Positions 11,297 through 22,214 of a stretch of 64,000 bases of DNA are shown here, one piece after another. Position 1 is the first letter of the stretch; every line of letters starts with the position of its first letter. A program made the translations under genes and the position numbers. Source of the DNA: Gigantopelta aegis (Eukaryota; Mollusca; Gastropoda; Neomphalida; Peltospiridae); contig NC_054712.1 of NCBI RefSeq assembly GCF_016097555.1, positions 47,399,370 to 47,463,369 of the forward strand, written 5' to 3'. The notes below the pieces were generated by a model that saw nothing but the letters and a program-made list of their open reading frames with translations, had not been told where the DNA came from and ran no database searches.

Positions 11297-11373
11297 GAGT
11301 GGGGGCAAACCATCGTCGTCACGTTTTTTCTCACTTGTAATAAGAATATTGGCCACCTTATGACACAACAGTC
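11297..11373 (+). pseudogene. Degenerate tandem copy of the end of TMEM170 exon 3
   Basis: Aligns with 11207-11283: GGGCAAACCATCGTCGTCAC matches GGACAAACCATTGTCGTAAT, then ATAAGAATATTGGCCACCTT with TGACACAACAGT after it. It keeps the Gln-Thr-Ile-Val-Val block but is diverged (a small insertion, altered stop). It lies just after the real stop codon, probably within the 3' UTR. Confidence 0.75.
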
Positions 11374-11394
11374 CAAGAAGACAGAGATTGTGTC

Positions 11395-11720
11395 CATTGA
11401 AGTTTCTTTAATGACACCGCCAGCTCATTGTTTACTCAGTGGCTGTTGGATGTTGGACACACGGTCATTGTGACACTTATTCTAAATTTTAAAAAATGTC
11501 CGACACCCCAGCACATTGAATAATCAACAGTTATTGGATGCTAGACACAAGGCCATTGTGACACTTGTTCTAAATAAAAAAGAATGTACGACACCCCAGC
11601 ACATTGAATAATCAACCGTTATTTGACATCCCAGCACATTGGTCTGCAAATGGGTCCACAATGGGAAACACTGAATACATGTCCTGTTACATCTCAGATG
11701 GACTCTCGGATTGTATGTGA
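11395..11720 (-). repeat. Tandemly repeated SINE tails
   Basis: Three or four pieces of a SINE tail in series on the minus strand: ATGACACCGCCAGCTCATTG, then repeated ACACCCCAGCACATTGAATA blocks each followed by TTATTGG..GAC. 11721-12057 has a further weak copy (ACACCCCAGCACATTG at about 11885) and no gene. Confidence 0.6.
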
Positions 11721-12057
11721 ATGACACTGTGTGACATTGTGTCATTTACAATAGGATAGTGGTGCCATTGTCATTGTGTGCAGTTCGACAAAAGCAGAAC
11801 ATGTACACAGTCTCACAATACCATTGCTAACTGTGTACCTGCTATTCTCCAGTCTTGGAGAGAAAAAAAAGGAATGTCTGACAACACCCCAGCACATTGT
11901 TACATCAGTAGCTATTAGACAAAATTATGACACGATCTGGAGAATTAGCCTGTTTGCTGCTGCCACACCCAAGACTGCACTATTCAACGCTTCTCACCTG
12001 GACGCAAGATTACTTACGTGCAGGCAGGGCAGTACACATCTGTATCATGATCTGATA

Positions 12058-13800
12058 CACTAGTACTAAGCGTGACTTGTTGTCATTTACCAGCACAGTA
12101 CATAATTATGTCCTGATACACTAGAACTGAGCATGACTTGTTGTCATTTACCAGCACAGTACATAATTATGTTCTGATACACTAGTACTCAGCATGACTT
12201 GTTGTCATTTACCAGCACAGTACATAATTATGTTCTGATACACTAGAACTGAGCATGACTTGTTGTCATTTACCAGCACAGTACATAATTATGTTCTGAT
12301 ACACTAGAACTGAGCATGACTTGTCATTTACCAGCACAGTACATAATTATGTTCTGATACACTAGTACTGAGCATGACTTGTTGTCATTTACCAGCACAG
12401 TACATAATTATGTTCTGATACACTAGTACTGAGCATGACTTGTTGTCATTTACCAGCACAGTACATAATTATGTTCTGATACACTAGTACTCAGCATGAC
12501 TTGTTGTCATTTACCAGCACAGTACATAATTATGTTCTGATACACTAGAACTGAGCATGACTTGTCATTTACCAGCACAGTACATAATTATGTTCTGATA
12601 CACTAGAACTGAGCATGACTTGTTGTCATTTACCAGCACAGTACATAATTATGTTCTGATACACTAGTACTCAGCATGACTTGTTGTCATTTACCAGCAC
12701 AGTACATAATTATGTTCTGATACACTAGAACTGAGCATGACTTGTCATTTACCAGCACAGTACATAATTATGTTCTGATACACTAGAACTGAGCATGACT
12801 TGTCATTTACCAGCACAGTACATAATTATGTTCTGATACACTAGTACTGAGCATGACTTGTTGTCATTTACCAGCACAGTACATAATTATGTTCTGATAC
12901 ACTAGTACTGAGCATGACTTGTTGTCATTTACCAGCACAGTACATAATTATGTTCTGATACACTAGTACTCAGCATGACTTGTTGTCATTTACCAGCACA
13001 GTACATAATTATGTTCTGATACACTAGAACTGAGCATGACTTGTCATTTACCAGCACAGTACATAATTATGTTCTGATACACTAGAACTGAGCATGACTT
13101 GTTGTCATTTACCAGCACAGTACATAATTATGTTCTGATACACTAGTACTCAGCATGACTTGTTGTCATTTACCAGCACAGTACATAATTATGTTCTGAT
13201 ACACTAGAACTGAGCATGACTTGTCATTTACCAGCACAGTACATAATTATGTTCTGATACACTAGAACTGAGCATGACTTGTCATTTACCAGCACAGTAC
13301 ATAATTATGTTCTGATACACTAGAACTGAGCATGACTTGTCATTTACCAGCACAGTACATAATTATGTTCTGATACACTAGAACTGAGCATGACTTGTCA
13401 TTTACCAGCACAGTACATAATTATGTTCTGATACACTAGAACTGAGCATGACTTGTCATTTACCAGCACAGTACATACTTATGTTCTGATACACTAGTAC
13501 TCAGCATGACTTGTTGTCATTTACCAGCACAGTACATAATTATGTTCTGATACACTAGTACTCAGCATGACTTGTTGTCATTTACCAGCACAGTACATAA
13601 TTATGTTCTGATACACTAGAACTGAGCATGACTTGTCATTTACCAGCACAGTACATAATTATGTTCTGATACACTAGTACTCAGCATGACTTGTTGTCAT
13701 TTACCAGCACAGTACATAATTATGTTCTGATACACTAGTACTCAGCATGACTTGTCATTTACCAGCACAGTACATAATTATGTTCTGATACACTAGTACT
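12058..13800. repeat. Satellite of 29 units, 61 and 58 bp, with higher-order structure
   Basis: Unit CACTAGTACTGAGCATGACT TGTTGTCATTTACCAGCACA GTACATAATTATGTTCTGATA. Units are 61 bp, or 58 bp when one TTG is missing. They also differ at TACTG, TACTC or AACTG near the start. Reading these markers, units 6-13 and 14-21 have the identical order (TG, TG, TC, A58, A61, TC, A58, A58), so 12360-12838 and 12839-13317 are tandem copies of one 479-bp higher-order unit. No coding or RNA feature is seen. Confidence 0.95.
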
Positions 13801-13810
13801 ATGTAGGATC

Positions 13811-14124
13811 CAGGGCTAGCTCTGCCACTCGCCAAATTTGCCAATTTAAGCTTTTTTTGGCATATAATAATTTTCACAAAATAGACTGGATTTGATCGGA
13901 AATGCCATTGTATAAATATTTTAAGTTTTAAAAGATATTTTCAGCTTTTATTTTGAAATAGGTATCAGTTCACTGATTTTAGGAATAATTGGCGAATTTT
14001 ATTTTAATTTGGCAAAAACATTTAAACTAATAATTGATGTTTGGTTGGAAAATAACTGGGTTTTGCATTTTTTTTTTTTTTAGATAATTTGGTAAAATGT
14101 TTTGCTCACCCAGAGCTAGCCGTG
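13811..14124. mobile_element. MITE with CAGGGCTAGCTCTG ends (copy 1, longest)
   Basis: Begins CAGGGCTAGCTCTGCC and ends CAGAGCTAGCCGTG, a 14-bp inverted terminal repeat starting with CAG as in hAT-type elements. The interior is AT-rich and non-coding. Related copies are at 22612, 38068 and 41010, with a relic at 29990. It separates two different satellites. Confidence 0.75.
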
Positions 14125-14139
14125 GGATCTGTTGTCACA

Positions 14140-15465
14140 TTAGCATGAAAGTGTACACGACAACATTAGGTAAACAAGTACCACCTTTGACGTGTTGTTC
14201 TGCATGAAAGTGTACACGACAACATTAGGTAAACAAGTACCACGTTTGACGTGTTGTCACATTAGCATGAAAGTGTACATGACAACATTAGGTAAACAAG
14301 TACCACCTTTGACGTGTTGTCACATTAGCATGAAAGTGTACATAACAACATTAGGTAAACAAGTATCACCTTTGACGTGTTGTTCTGTATGAAAGTGTAC
14401 ACGACAACATTAGGTGGTAAACAAGTACCACCTTTGACGTGTTGTTCTGCATGAAAGTGTACACGACAACATTAGGTAAACAAGTACCACCTTTGACGTG
14501 TTGTTCTGCATGAAAGTGTACACGACAACATTAGGTAAACAAGTACCACCTTTGACGTGTTGTTCTGCATGAAAGTGTACACGACAACATTAGGTAAACA
14601 AGTACCACCTTTGACGTGTTGTTCTGCATGAACGTGTACACGACAACATTAGGTAAACAAGTACCACCTTTGACGTGACGTGTTGTTCTGCATGAACGTG
14701 TACACGACAACATTAGGTAAACAAGTACCACCTTTGACGTGTTGTTCTGCATGAACGTGTACACGACAACATTAGGTAAACAAGTACCACCTTTGACGTG
14801 TGTTCTGCATGAAAGTGTACACGACAACATTAGGTAAACAAGTACCACCTTTGACGTGTTGTTCTGCATGAAGTGTACACGACAACATTAGGTAAACAAG
14901 TACCACCTTTGACGTGTTGTTCTGCATGAACGTGTACACGACAACATTAGGTAAACAAGTACCACCTTTGACGTGTTGTTCTGCATGAACGTGTACACGA
15001 CAACATTAGGTAAACAAGTACCACCTTTGACGTGTTGTTCTGCATGAAAGTGTACACGACAACATTAGGTAAACAAGTACCACCTTTGACGTGTTGTTCT
15101 GCATGAAGGTGTACACGACAACATTAGGTAAACAAGTACCACCTTTGACGTGTTGTTCTGCATGAAGGTGTACACGACAACATTAGGTAAACAAGTACCA
15201 CCTTTGACGTGTTGTTCTGCATGAACGTGTACACGACAACATTAGGTGGTAAACAAGTACCACCTTTGACGTGTTGTTCTGCATGAAAGTGTACACGACA
15301 ACATTAGGTGGTAAACAAGTACCACCTTTGACGTGTTGTTCTGCATGAAAGTGTACACGACAACATTAGGTAAACAAGTACCACCTTTGACGTGTTGTTC
15401 TGCATGAACGTGTACACGACAACATTAGGTAAACAAGTACCACCTTTGACGTGTTGTTCTGCATG
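14140..15465. repeat. 59-bp satellite, about 22 copies
   Basis: Unit GTTCTGCATGAAAGTGTACA CGACAACATTAGGTAAACAA GTACCACCTTTGACGTGTT, with some 5-bp (GTGGT) insertions and single-base variants (GAAAG, GAACG, GAAGG). The first copies have CACATTAGC in place of TTCTGC. Repetitive open frames on both strands arise from the repeat and are not genes. Confidence 0.95.
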
Positions 15466-16769
15466 CAGATGGTCTCCGAATAGTCTAAAACCTTCCCCTG
15501 TTTGGACATTCATTGAGCTAACCTGGAGTCCATGAGGCAGTAGGCTGAGATTGTGCTTCATGTGTCTGTGATGTAGATTTATATGATTGCTCAAAATGAA
15601 ACTGCATTGAAATTTTTTACTTGTTCACTGGACAACCACAGAGGTAAATTTTGTTTGTCGGAGCTGATTTTTACTTGTGAGGACAAACGGACAAGTGCTT
15701 ATTTCGAACGCTGGCCCCACCATCAACACCACCAATATTTCCAACCATGGAAATCAGTCTCGGACCGGAGGTAAAAAAGGGCTTTTCACCACCCCTGCTT
15801 CTAATACATGTGTGTTACTTGGCTGATATCAATCTATGAAGCATTGGTTTGCCAGTATGCTCCATATACATGATGTACCAGTATACAGAATGATAAAACT
15901 GAATAATTTCATATAGGATAGAAGCGGATTTCATGACTGAATATTGTAATACATAGTGCCCTGCAAAAACATTCCGTGTTGTACAAACATGATTATTTGT
16001 ACTGTTTTATCAACTTATAGTTTCGGAGAAAGTGATGATGTTGAACAGTTAATTTTGATCAAAGTGCTGTGACATAAAGTGCAATAATATTATTTTAAAA
16101 ATGCTTTTGTGGAAAGTTGATTGGTAAATGCAGCATTGTATATAGTCTTCTTAAAGTTTTTATTTAACTGTACAGAAATGTCATTTGCCTGTATAATACA
16201 AATATCAATGATAATGGCCATTGGACAATTTACAAATCATCTGCACAATGCAGCTGCAATAAATAAATTAAAAATAAAAACATAGATTTTTTATTTTGGG
16301 GTACTATAATCAAATTCAAATTCGAAAGTTTGACACCTGGAAAAATCCAATATTTAAACAAAAAGGGAAGTGCAAAAGTGTTCCAACTATCCCTTTGTGT
16401 CGGTGTTGATGTTTAAAACATTTCTTTAATAGTTGCACACATTGGCACCAGTTCCTCACAGCATCTCTCATGGTGGATTTGACATGAAATTAAAAAAAAC
16501 CCGAAAATATTTGAAGAGTTTCTTCGCAAAACGCCATATTAAAAAACATTGTGTGAACACCACTCAGACACTGTTCATACGTAGACCAACACAAGTTCAA
16601 ATTCAGTTTTTAGCAAAACATGATACATCGCAGATTGTAGAGAAACTGGTGTAGTGTTTATGGTGGTTTGGAATAAATGTTTTTAGGATTGGGTGTTTAT
16701 CCTGTTTTGCGATGAAACTCTTCATTTCTTTTGACAGTTAATCATAATGGTTTCTGTTGATTAAAGAAA
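15466..16769. other. Gene-free spacer
   Basis: Mixed unique sequence. Short frames at 15583-15774 and 16433-16654 have no recognisable domain, start context or splice partner. No RNA gene or repeat family recognised. Confidence 0.5.
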
Positions 16770-17160
16770 AAGAAAGGAAAGTAATGTTTAACAACACCTC
16801 GACACATTTTAAGCTACAGCTATTTTGTGTCCTACATATGGTTATTGTCACATTTGGTTGATAGAAAGAAGAAACCCACTGCCAACACACGGGCTACTCC
16901 TAATGTTTTTTTTTTGTTCAACGACACCACTGGAGCACATTGATTGGCTTTTGGATGTCAAATATTTGGTGATTCTGGCACGTAGTCATTAGAGAAAATT
17001 CGCTAGTTTTCCTAATGCAGCAAGGGATCTTTTACATGCACCATCCCACAGACAGGATAGCACATACCACAGCCTTTGATATACCAGTCGTGGTGCACTG
17101 GCTGGAACAAAAAATAGCCCAATGGGCCCACCAATGACGATCAACCCCAAACTGACTGCA
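16770..17160 (-). repeat. Two SINE copies in series
   Basis: 16770-16890 is a degenerate tail and middle piece (GTAATGTTTAACAACACCTC). 16905-17160 is a better copy with tail, CATCCCACAGACAGGATAGC core, and the start of the head, which continues into the 48-bp array. Confidence 0.8.
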
Positions 17161-17443
17161 CATCAAGCGAGTGCTTTACCACTGGTTTACGTCCCACCCC
17201 CGACCGTGCATCAAGCGAGTGCTCTACCACTGGTTTACGTCCCACCCCCGACCGTGCATCAAGCGAGTGCTCTACCACTGGTTTACGTCCCACCCCCGAC
17301 CGTGCATCAAGCGAGTGCTCTATCACTGGTTTACGTCCCACCCCCAACCGTGCATCAAGTGAGTGCTTTACCACTGGTTTACGTCCCACCCCCGACCGTG
17401 CATCAAGCGAGTGCTTTACCACTGGGCTACGTCCCGCCACCTA
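17160..17443 (-). repeat. 48-bp tandem array grown from a SINE head, six copies
   Basis: Unit GACCGTGCATCAAGCGAGTG CTCTACCACTGGTTTACGTC CCACCCCC. On the minus strand this is the tRNA-like head of the adjacent SINE, including the A-box (TAAACCAGTGGTA, usually TAGCCCAGTGG). The last copy restores the standard GGGCTACGTCCCGCC. The unit length is a multiple of three, which explains the 122- and 99-aa frames on the two strands. Confidence 0.9.
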
Positions 17444-17454
17444 CTAATGACAAA

Positions 17455-17660
17455 GCAGAAAAGGATCTTTTTATATATACTTTCCCATAGAAAGGACAGT
17501 ACAAACCATCACCTTTTATTGTTCCAGATGTGTGGCCCTAGATGGAATAAGAGAATCTCCACCCCACCCCCCCACCCCCCACCCCCACTCAAGTCCTTTG
17601 ATGGTAATTGATCCTGTGACCCATCAAACCGTAGTTGAGTGAGGAAGTGATAGAATTTAC
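17455..17660 (-). repeat. SINE fragment plus C-rich tract
   Basis: GGATCTTTTTATATATACTT, CCCATAGAAAGGACAGTAC and a decayed head, with a CACCCCACCCCCCC tract at 17556-17590. Confidence 0.6.
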
Positions 17661-18187
17661 ATGCTTCTCTGTATTTTAACCACAGTCAATGACCGAGAAT
17701 ATCACCAAACTGTGAACAAATGAGTACATTTTTGCATAAATTCCTGTCCTCGGGATGGGCGTGTTCGAAACCCTAGTGGTATATAAGCACGTTAAACTAG
17801 TTACCTACCTTTGGCATAAGACTATAGTAATTTCAGATGTAAAGATACATGTACCAGTATTTGGTTTTTTGACCTCAATAAAATCAATGTTATCATGGCT
17901 TTAGATCTTTAAAATTTGGGCATAACTATATACCAGGTGTTTTGTCTTTTGAGCACATCAAGGTCTTTTTTTTTTTAGTGCAGTAATGTTAATAATAGCT
18001 GGTAAAGAGTTGTACATATTCAGAAATGCATTTTAAGTTATTTTAATCTAATTAGTTTAATTTAACATTCTGTCGATTTTGAGGGGAAATGTTTTGTACT
18101 TAATTGGGGCGTCCTTATTTTTAACACTTTATTTTGGGCACACCCTTTGTCGCCACAGCTCTGGTGCAATCTAAAGCCCTGCGTCTT
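17661..18187. other. Gene-free spacer
   Basis: AT-rich, with no coding region, RNA gene or repeat family recognised. Confidence 0.5.
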
Positions 18188-18317
18188 GTTACTTGTCTTA
18201 TGAACAATCCTAATGTAGCTGTAGCCATTCAACTGTTTCAGCAGAAATAGTTATAATGCTTTAACCTCTTGTTCTCACTCCAGCCAGTGCACCACAACTG
18301 GTATATCAAAGGCTGTG
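18188..18317 (+). repeat. Left arm of a 130-bp inverted repeat
   Basis: The reverse complement of 18847-18976 with one mismatch seen (CACAACTGG against CACGACTGG). The arm joins about 90 bp of non-SINE sequence (GTTACTTGTCTTATGAACAA...) to the start of a SINE core. Confidence 0.9.
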
Positions 18318-18510
18318 CTATCCTGTCTATGGGATGGTGCATATAAAAGATCCCTTGCTGCTAATCGAAAAAGAGTAGTCCATGAAGTGGTGACAGCAGG
18401 TTTTCTCTGTCAATATCTGTGTGGTCTTTAACCACGTCCGATGCCATATAACCGAAAATAAAACGTGTCGAGTGCGTTGATAAGTAAAACATTTCCTTCT
18501 TTCACCTCTT
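18275..18510 (+). repeat. SINE, 5'-truncated
   Basis: Runs from GTTCTCACTCCAGCCAGTGC through core, CATATAAAAGATCCCTTGCT and tail ending TAAGTAAAACATTTCCTTC. Its 5' part belongs to the left inverted-repeat arm. Confidence 0.85.
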
Positions 18511-18669
18511 GCCATTATGGGGAGTTTTACAGATCTTGACCCCGATACAAGCAAATTTTAATGCAAGACATTTTAACAAATTTAAGGCCAACACCTTGGT
18601 CAGCTGTAAAATTCTCTATATCAAGACGTTATGGTGAAAACTTCATATACGTATTCAGCCTGAATGGAA

Positions 18670-19078
18670 GTTTTTTTTTTTTTAATGACACCACTAGAGC
18701 ATATTGATTTATTAATCGGTGGTTATTGAATGTCAAACATTTGTTTGTTTTAATATATAATCTTGAAGAGGAAACCCACTACATTTTTCCATTAGTAGCA
18801 AGGCATCTTTTTATATGCACCATCCCATAGACAGGATAACACATACCACAGCCTTTGATATACCAGTCGTGGTGCACTGGCTGGAGTGAGAACAAGAGGT
18901 TAAAGCATTATAACTATTTCTGCTGAAACAGTTGAATGGCTACAGCTACATTAGGATTGTTCATAAGACAAGTAACAAAGACTGGAATGAGAAATAGCCC
19001 AATGGGTCCACCGACGGGGATCGATCCCAGACAGACTGCGCATCATGCAAGCACTTTTTTCCCACTGGGCTACGTCCT
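18670..19078 (-). repeat. SINE with an internal non-SINE segment
   Basis: The tail and core are at 18680-18885 and the head is at about 18985-19078 (GGGTCCACCGACGGGGATCG, then the A-box region ending CTACGTCC). Between them lie about 100 bp (18886-18980) that also form the right arm of the inverted repeat. Confidence 0.8.
18847..18976 (-). repeat. Right arm of the 130-bp inverted repeat
   Basis: Mirrors 18188-18317; the spacer between arms is 529 bp. Near-identity across sequence that is not part of the SINE consensus shows a recent inverted duplication, not two independent insertions. Confidence 0.9.
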
Positions 19079-20309
19079 ACTTTCTGCACGAACGGTTGCA
19101 AAACAAAGAGGTGTATATTTTGGAATGATTTATTTAAACATGTGTATACCTGATCACAACATGATAAACAATATTACCATGGCAACAAGATGGCTTGTTC
19201 CTCGGCACAATATTACCTTGGCAACAAGATGGCTTGTTCGTCGGCTCCACAATCTGCACTATATCAAACGGGGAGCACAATAAATACATAACAATTTAAA
19301 TCAGGGATGTGAAACCCATTTAAAAACACAACAGACATTATCTTTAAAATGCAGAAAAAAATACTATACTTAAATAAAGGTTATTTTTCAGACTTGGACT
19401 GTCCTCAGTTTGCAGCCATTGTAAGATGTTTCTGACTAATGGAGTGGGGTTTTTTTTAAAAACAATATTTATTAACATTGGGGATTGACCAACAGGTGTT
19501 GCCTATTTAAGGCCTCTCCCTACATTTTACAGTTACAAATTTTACATGGCAGAGTGTTTTAGTGACAAAAGTTACATATCCAATACATTGTTTTGTTTAG
19601 AATATCTGTGTCTATATATCCAATATGTCTGTGGTCTTGGGCTAATGTTCGTAGCAGTCATTTTTCATTTTACTTCATAATATTTTTTTTTTTTTGTACA
19701 TAGAAATTTATTGGAAAATAAAAATCCTGTTTTGGCTACCACAAACATTAGGACGACAACAAACACTTTTGTTTATATAGACTGATAAAGTGATATTATA
19801 AACAAAAAAATATCTTTAATATGTAATTTTAGACATGAGAAAGGCTCTGGATGTGGTAAACTTGTTACCATGGCAACAAACTCCCTTTAATCCAGTGACA
19901 TTCTTTTAATATGCAGTAAAACAAGAAACTCTAATCTGATAAAAAGCTGAAAGTTCACATCCCTGAATTTTACATTTCACACACACTGCTTCACAAGGCG
20001 TGGACTTAACAATATTTGACTCTGAGCACGTGTGCAGGTGAAAGGTTTTGGTGGGTCGAACCCCCTCTCCCTCAATACTCTAATACATTTTCTTTTTTTT
20101 TCAAAACATTTTCCGGGGGTGCGTGACTCGATCCCCCCCCCATACATTTCACTCACCACAGCCTAGACATCACCCCCCTGCTAAATTTCCTGCACATGTG
20201 CCTGCTGTACATACAGCTGTCTGTCAAAAAATGGCAACAATCAGTAGATATTGATAGTCAAACATCTTGACAAAATGTTTCCATGTTCACTAAATAAAAT
20301 AAGGCCATT
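19079..20309. other. Gene-free spacer
   Basis: Contains a short direct repeat (TTGGCAACAAGATGGCTTGT at about 19213, ATGGCAACAAGATGGCTTGT at about 19178), poly-T tracts and a C-rich TCGATCCCCCCCCC tract at 20129. No gene seen. Confidence 0.5.
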
Positions 20310-21260
20310 ATCTGGTCCGCAAAGATTTCTATATAATGAAAAGATATTTACATGGCTCAATACAACACAGTCTTGTTCACAAAGCTTTCTTTACAGTATA
20401 AATTGATCTGCAAAGCTTTCTGTAAAATGTATACTGGCCCACATAGCCTTCTTTAGAATGTAAACTGGTTCACAAGGCTTTCCTTAAATGTAGACTAGTC
20501 CATAATACTTGCATTACCATTTAGACAATTCACAAAGCTTAAATTATCACATGCACAATGTTAAAATGACAAATCACAGATCTACAGAGCTTAGATTACC
20601 AATCACAAATTCACAAAGCTTACATTAGCCATCAGTGCTTCACATATCATAGTTTACCAAACATTATTTTAAAAAATAAACACTGGTTCACAAAGCTTAG
20701 ATTACCAAACACTGGTTCACAAAGCTTAGATTACCAATCACTGATTCACAAAGCTTAGATTACTAATCACTGGTTCACAAAGCTTAGATTACCAATCACT
20801 GGTTCACAAAGCTTAGATTACCAATCAAACAGATTTTGAAAGCAGTTCTTATCAATCACAAATTCACAAAGCTAAGATAAGCCATCCTATGATTCACAGA
20901 GCTTAAGATTACCAAACACAGAGGTTCATAAAGCTAAGATAGCCAAACACAGAAGTTCATAAAGCTTAGTTTACCAATCATAAATTCACTAAGCTTAGAT
21001 TACCAAACATAAGGTTTCATAAAACTTAAGATTACCAATCACACATTGGTTCAAAAACCTTATGTAACAAATAAATCGACCTCCACTGAGGGGATTTGAA
21101 CCTTTGGACTCTCGGTACAAGAGTCCACCACTCCACCAACTGAGATAATAGGGAAATTCCTACTAACTACTGCCAGTAGGAGAACTTTATTACAACACTA
21201 CTGCAATTACATACTGTACTGATTCACAAAGTTTAGATTACCAATCACACATTGGTTTAC
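20310..21260. repeat. Degenerate tandem array around CACAAAGCTTAGATTACCAA
   Basis: Units of about 29-40 bp (TTCACAAAGCTTAGATTACC plus AATCACTGG). They are clean at 20690-20825 and strongly diverged on both sides, which is the pattern of an old array with a recently expanded centre. A tRNA-like segment interrupts it at 21080-21150. Confidence 0.85.
21080..21150 (-). tRNA. tRNA-like sequence, probably a pseudogene or SINE head
   Basis: On the minus strand TATCTCAGTTGGTGGAGTGG resembles an A-box/D-arm, GGACTCTTGTACCGAGAGTCC forms a perfect 7-bp hairpin with a 7-base loop, and GGTTCAAATCC is a good B-box/T-loop. The acceptor and T stems pair poorly and the base before the anticodon is not T, so a working tRNA is unlikely. 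Confidence 0.35.
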
Positions 21261-21597
21261 AAAGGATAAAGGTATTTTCATGGAGTACATAATATTATGT
21301 AGACTGATTCTGGTGGGGTTTTTTTTTTATTAACTTGGATATGTTGAACCATATGGATAATAAGTGACAAATATTGCACAGTAGTGTACACTGACGTAAT
21401 GCAACTGATGACAATAATATCTGTTTAAATAAAATCATGTACACGAACACCATTCAGTGGTTAGAACCATGTTACAGGTGAGGTACATGTATATTGCACA
21501 TTAGAATACACTGAGGTAATGTAACTGATAACTAAAGAAACCTCCACAATTATTGACATCTTCACAGGCGTACATAGTGCACATGCTACACCCATCC

Positions 21598-21948
21598 CTT
21601 CTTCTAAAAGCGGGGCGGGACGTTGCACAGTGGTAAAGCGTTCACTTGATGCGCAATCGGTCTAGGATCAATCCCCATTGATGGACCCATTGGGCTATTT
21701 CTCGTTCCAGCCAGTGCTCCACCACTGGTGTAACAAAGGCCATGGTATGTACCATCCTGTCTGTGGGATGGTGCATATAAAAGATCCCTTGCTGCTAATC
21801 GGAAAGAGTAGCCCATGAAGTGGCTACAGCAGGTTTCCTCTCTCAATATCTGTGTGGTCCTTAACAATATGTCCGACGCCATATCACTGTAAATAAAATG
21901 TGTTGAGTGCATCATTAAATAAAACATTTCCTTCCTTCTTCTAAAAGC
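21598..21948 (+). repeat. Full-length SINE with 14-bp target-site duplication
   Basis: Flanked by CTTCTTCTAAAAGC at 21598-21611 and 21935-21948. The body has the head GGGGCGGGACGTTGCACAGT (A-box), GGATCAATCCC (B-box), core, and tail ending TTAAATAAAACATTTCCTTC. Perfect duplications mark a young insertion and fix the ends of the family. Confidence 0.92.
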
Positions 21949-21998
21949 AAACATAAACAATGTTCATTTCACAAGGAATATTTCATTATTGTTTCAGT

Positions 21999-22214
21999 TA
22001 AAAAGTGTATGCTGGTTATCAACTAATCCCCACCCAGGCATATGGTTTGTACACTCACGAAAATGTTGATAACAGTGAATGGCCAGTAAATAAAGTAACA
22101 ACCTATTAAAAAGTGTATGCTGGTTATTAACCAATCCCAACCTAGGCATATGGTTTGTACACTCATAAAAATGTCAATAACAGTGAATGACCACTAAATA
22201 AAGTAACAACCTAT
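21999..22214 (+). repeat. 108-bp tandem duplication, two copies
   Basis: TAAAAAGTGTATGCTGGTTA at 21999 and again at 22107, both continuing through GGCATATGGTTTGTACACTC to GTAACAACCTAT, with a few differences. Confidence 0.85.

Noticed and set aside
9067-15465. CRISPR-like arrays
   Set aside because: Units are directly adjacent with no unique spacers, in animal DNA with no cas genes.
14192-15594. Repetitive proteins on both strands in the 59-bp satellite
   Set aside because: Frames shift between units and follow the repeat; not a coding array.
17122-17490. 122-aa repeat protein and 99-aa antisense repeat protein
   Set aside because: The 48-bp unit is a piece of a SINE head; openness is explained by unit length.
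21080-21150. Functional tRNA gene
   Set aside because: Weak acceptor and T-stem pairing and a non-T base before the anticodon; kept only as a tRNA-like sequence.
21604-21960. 118-aa minus-strand frame
   Set aside because: Runs through a full-length SINE; similar frames appear over the other SINE copies.
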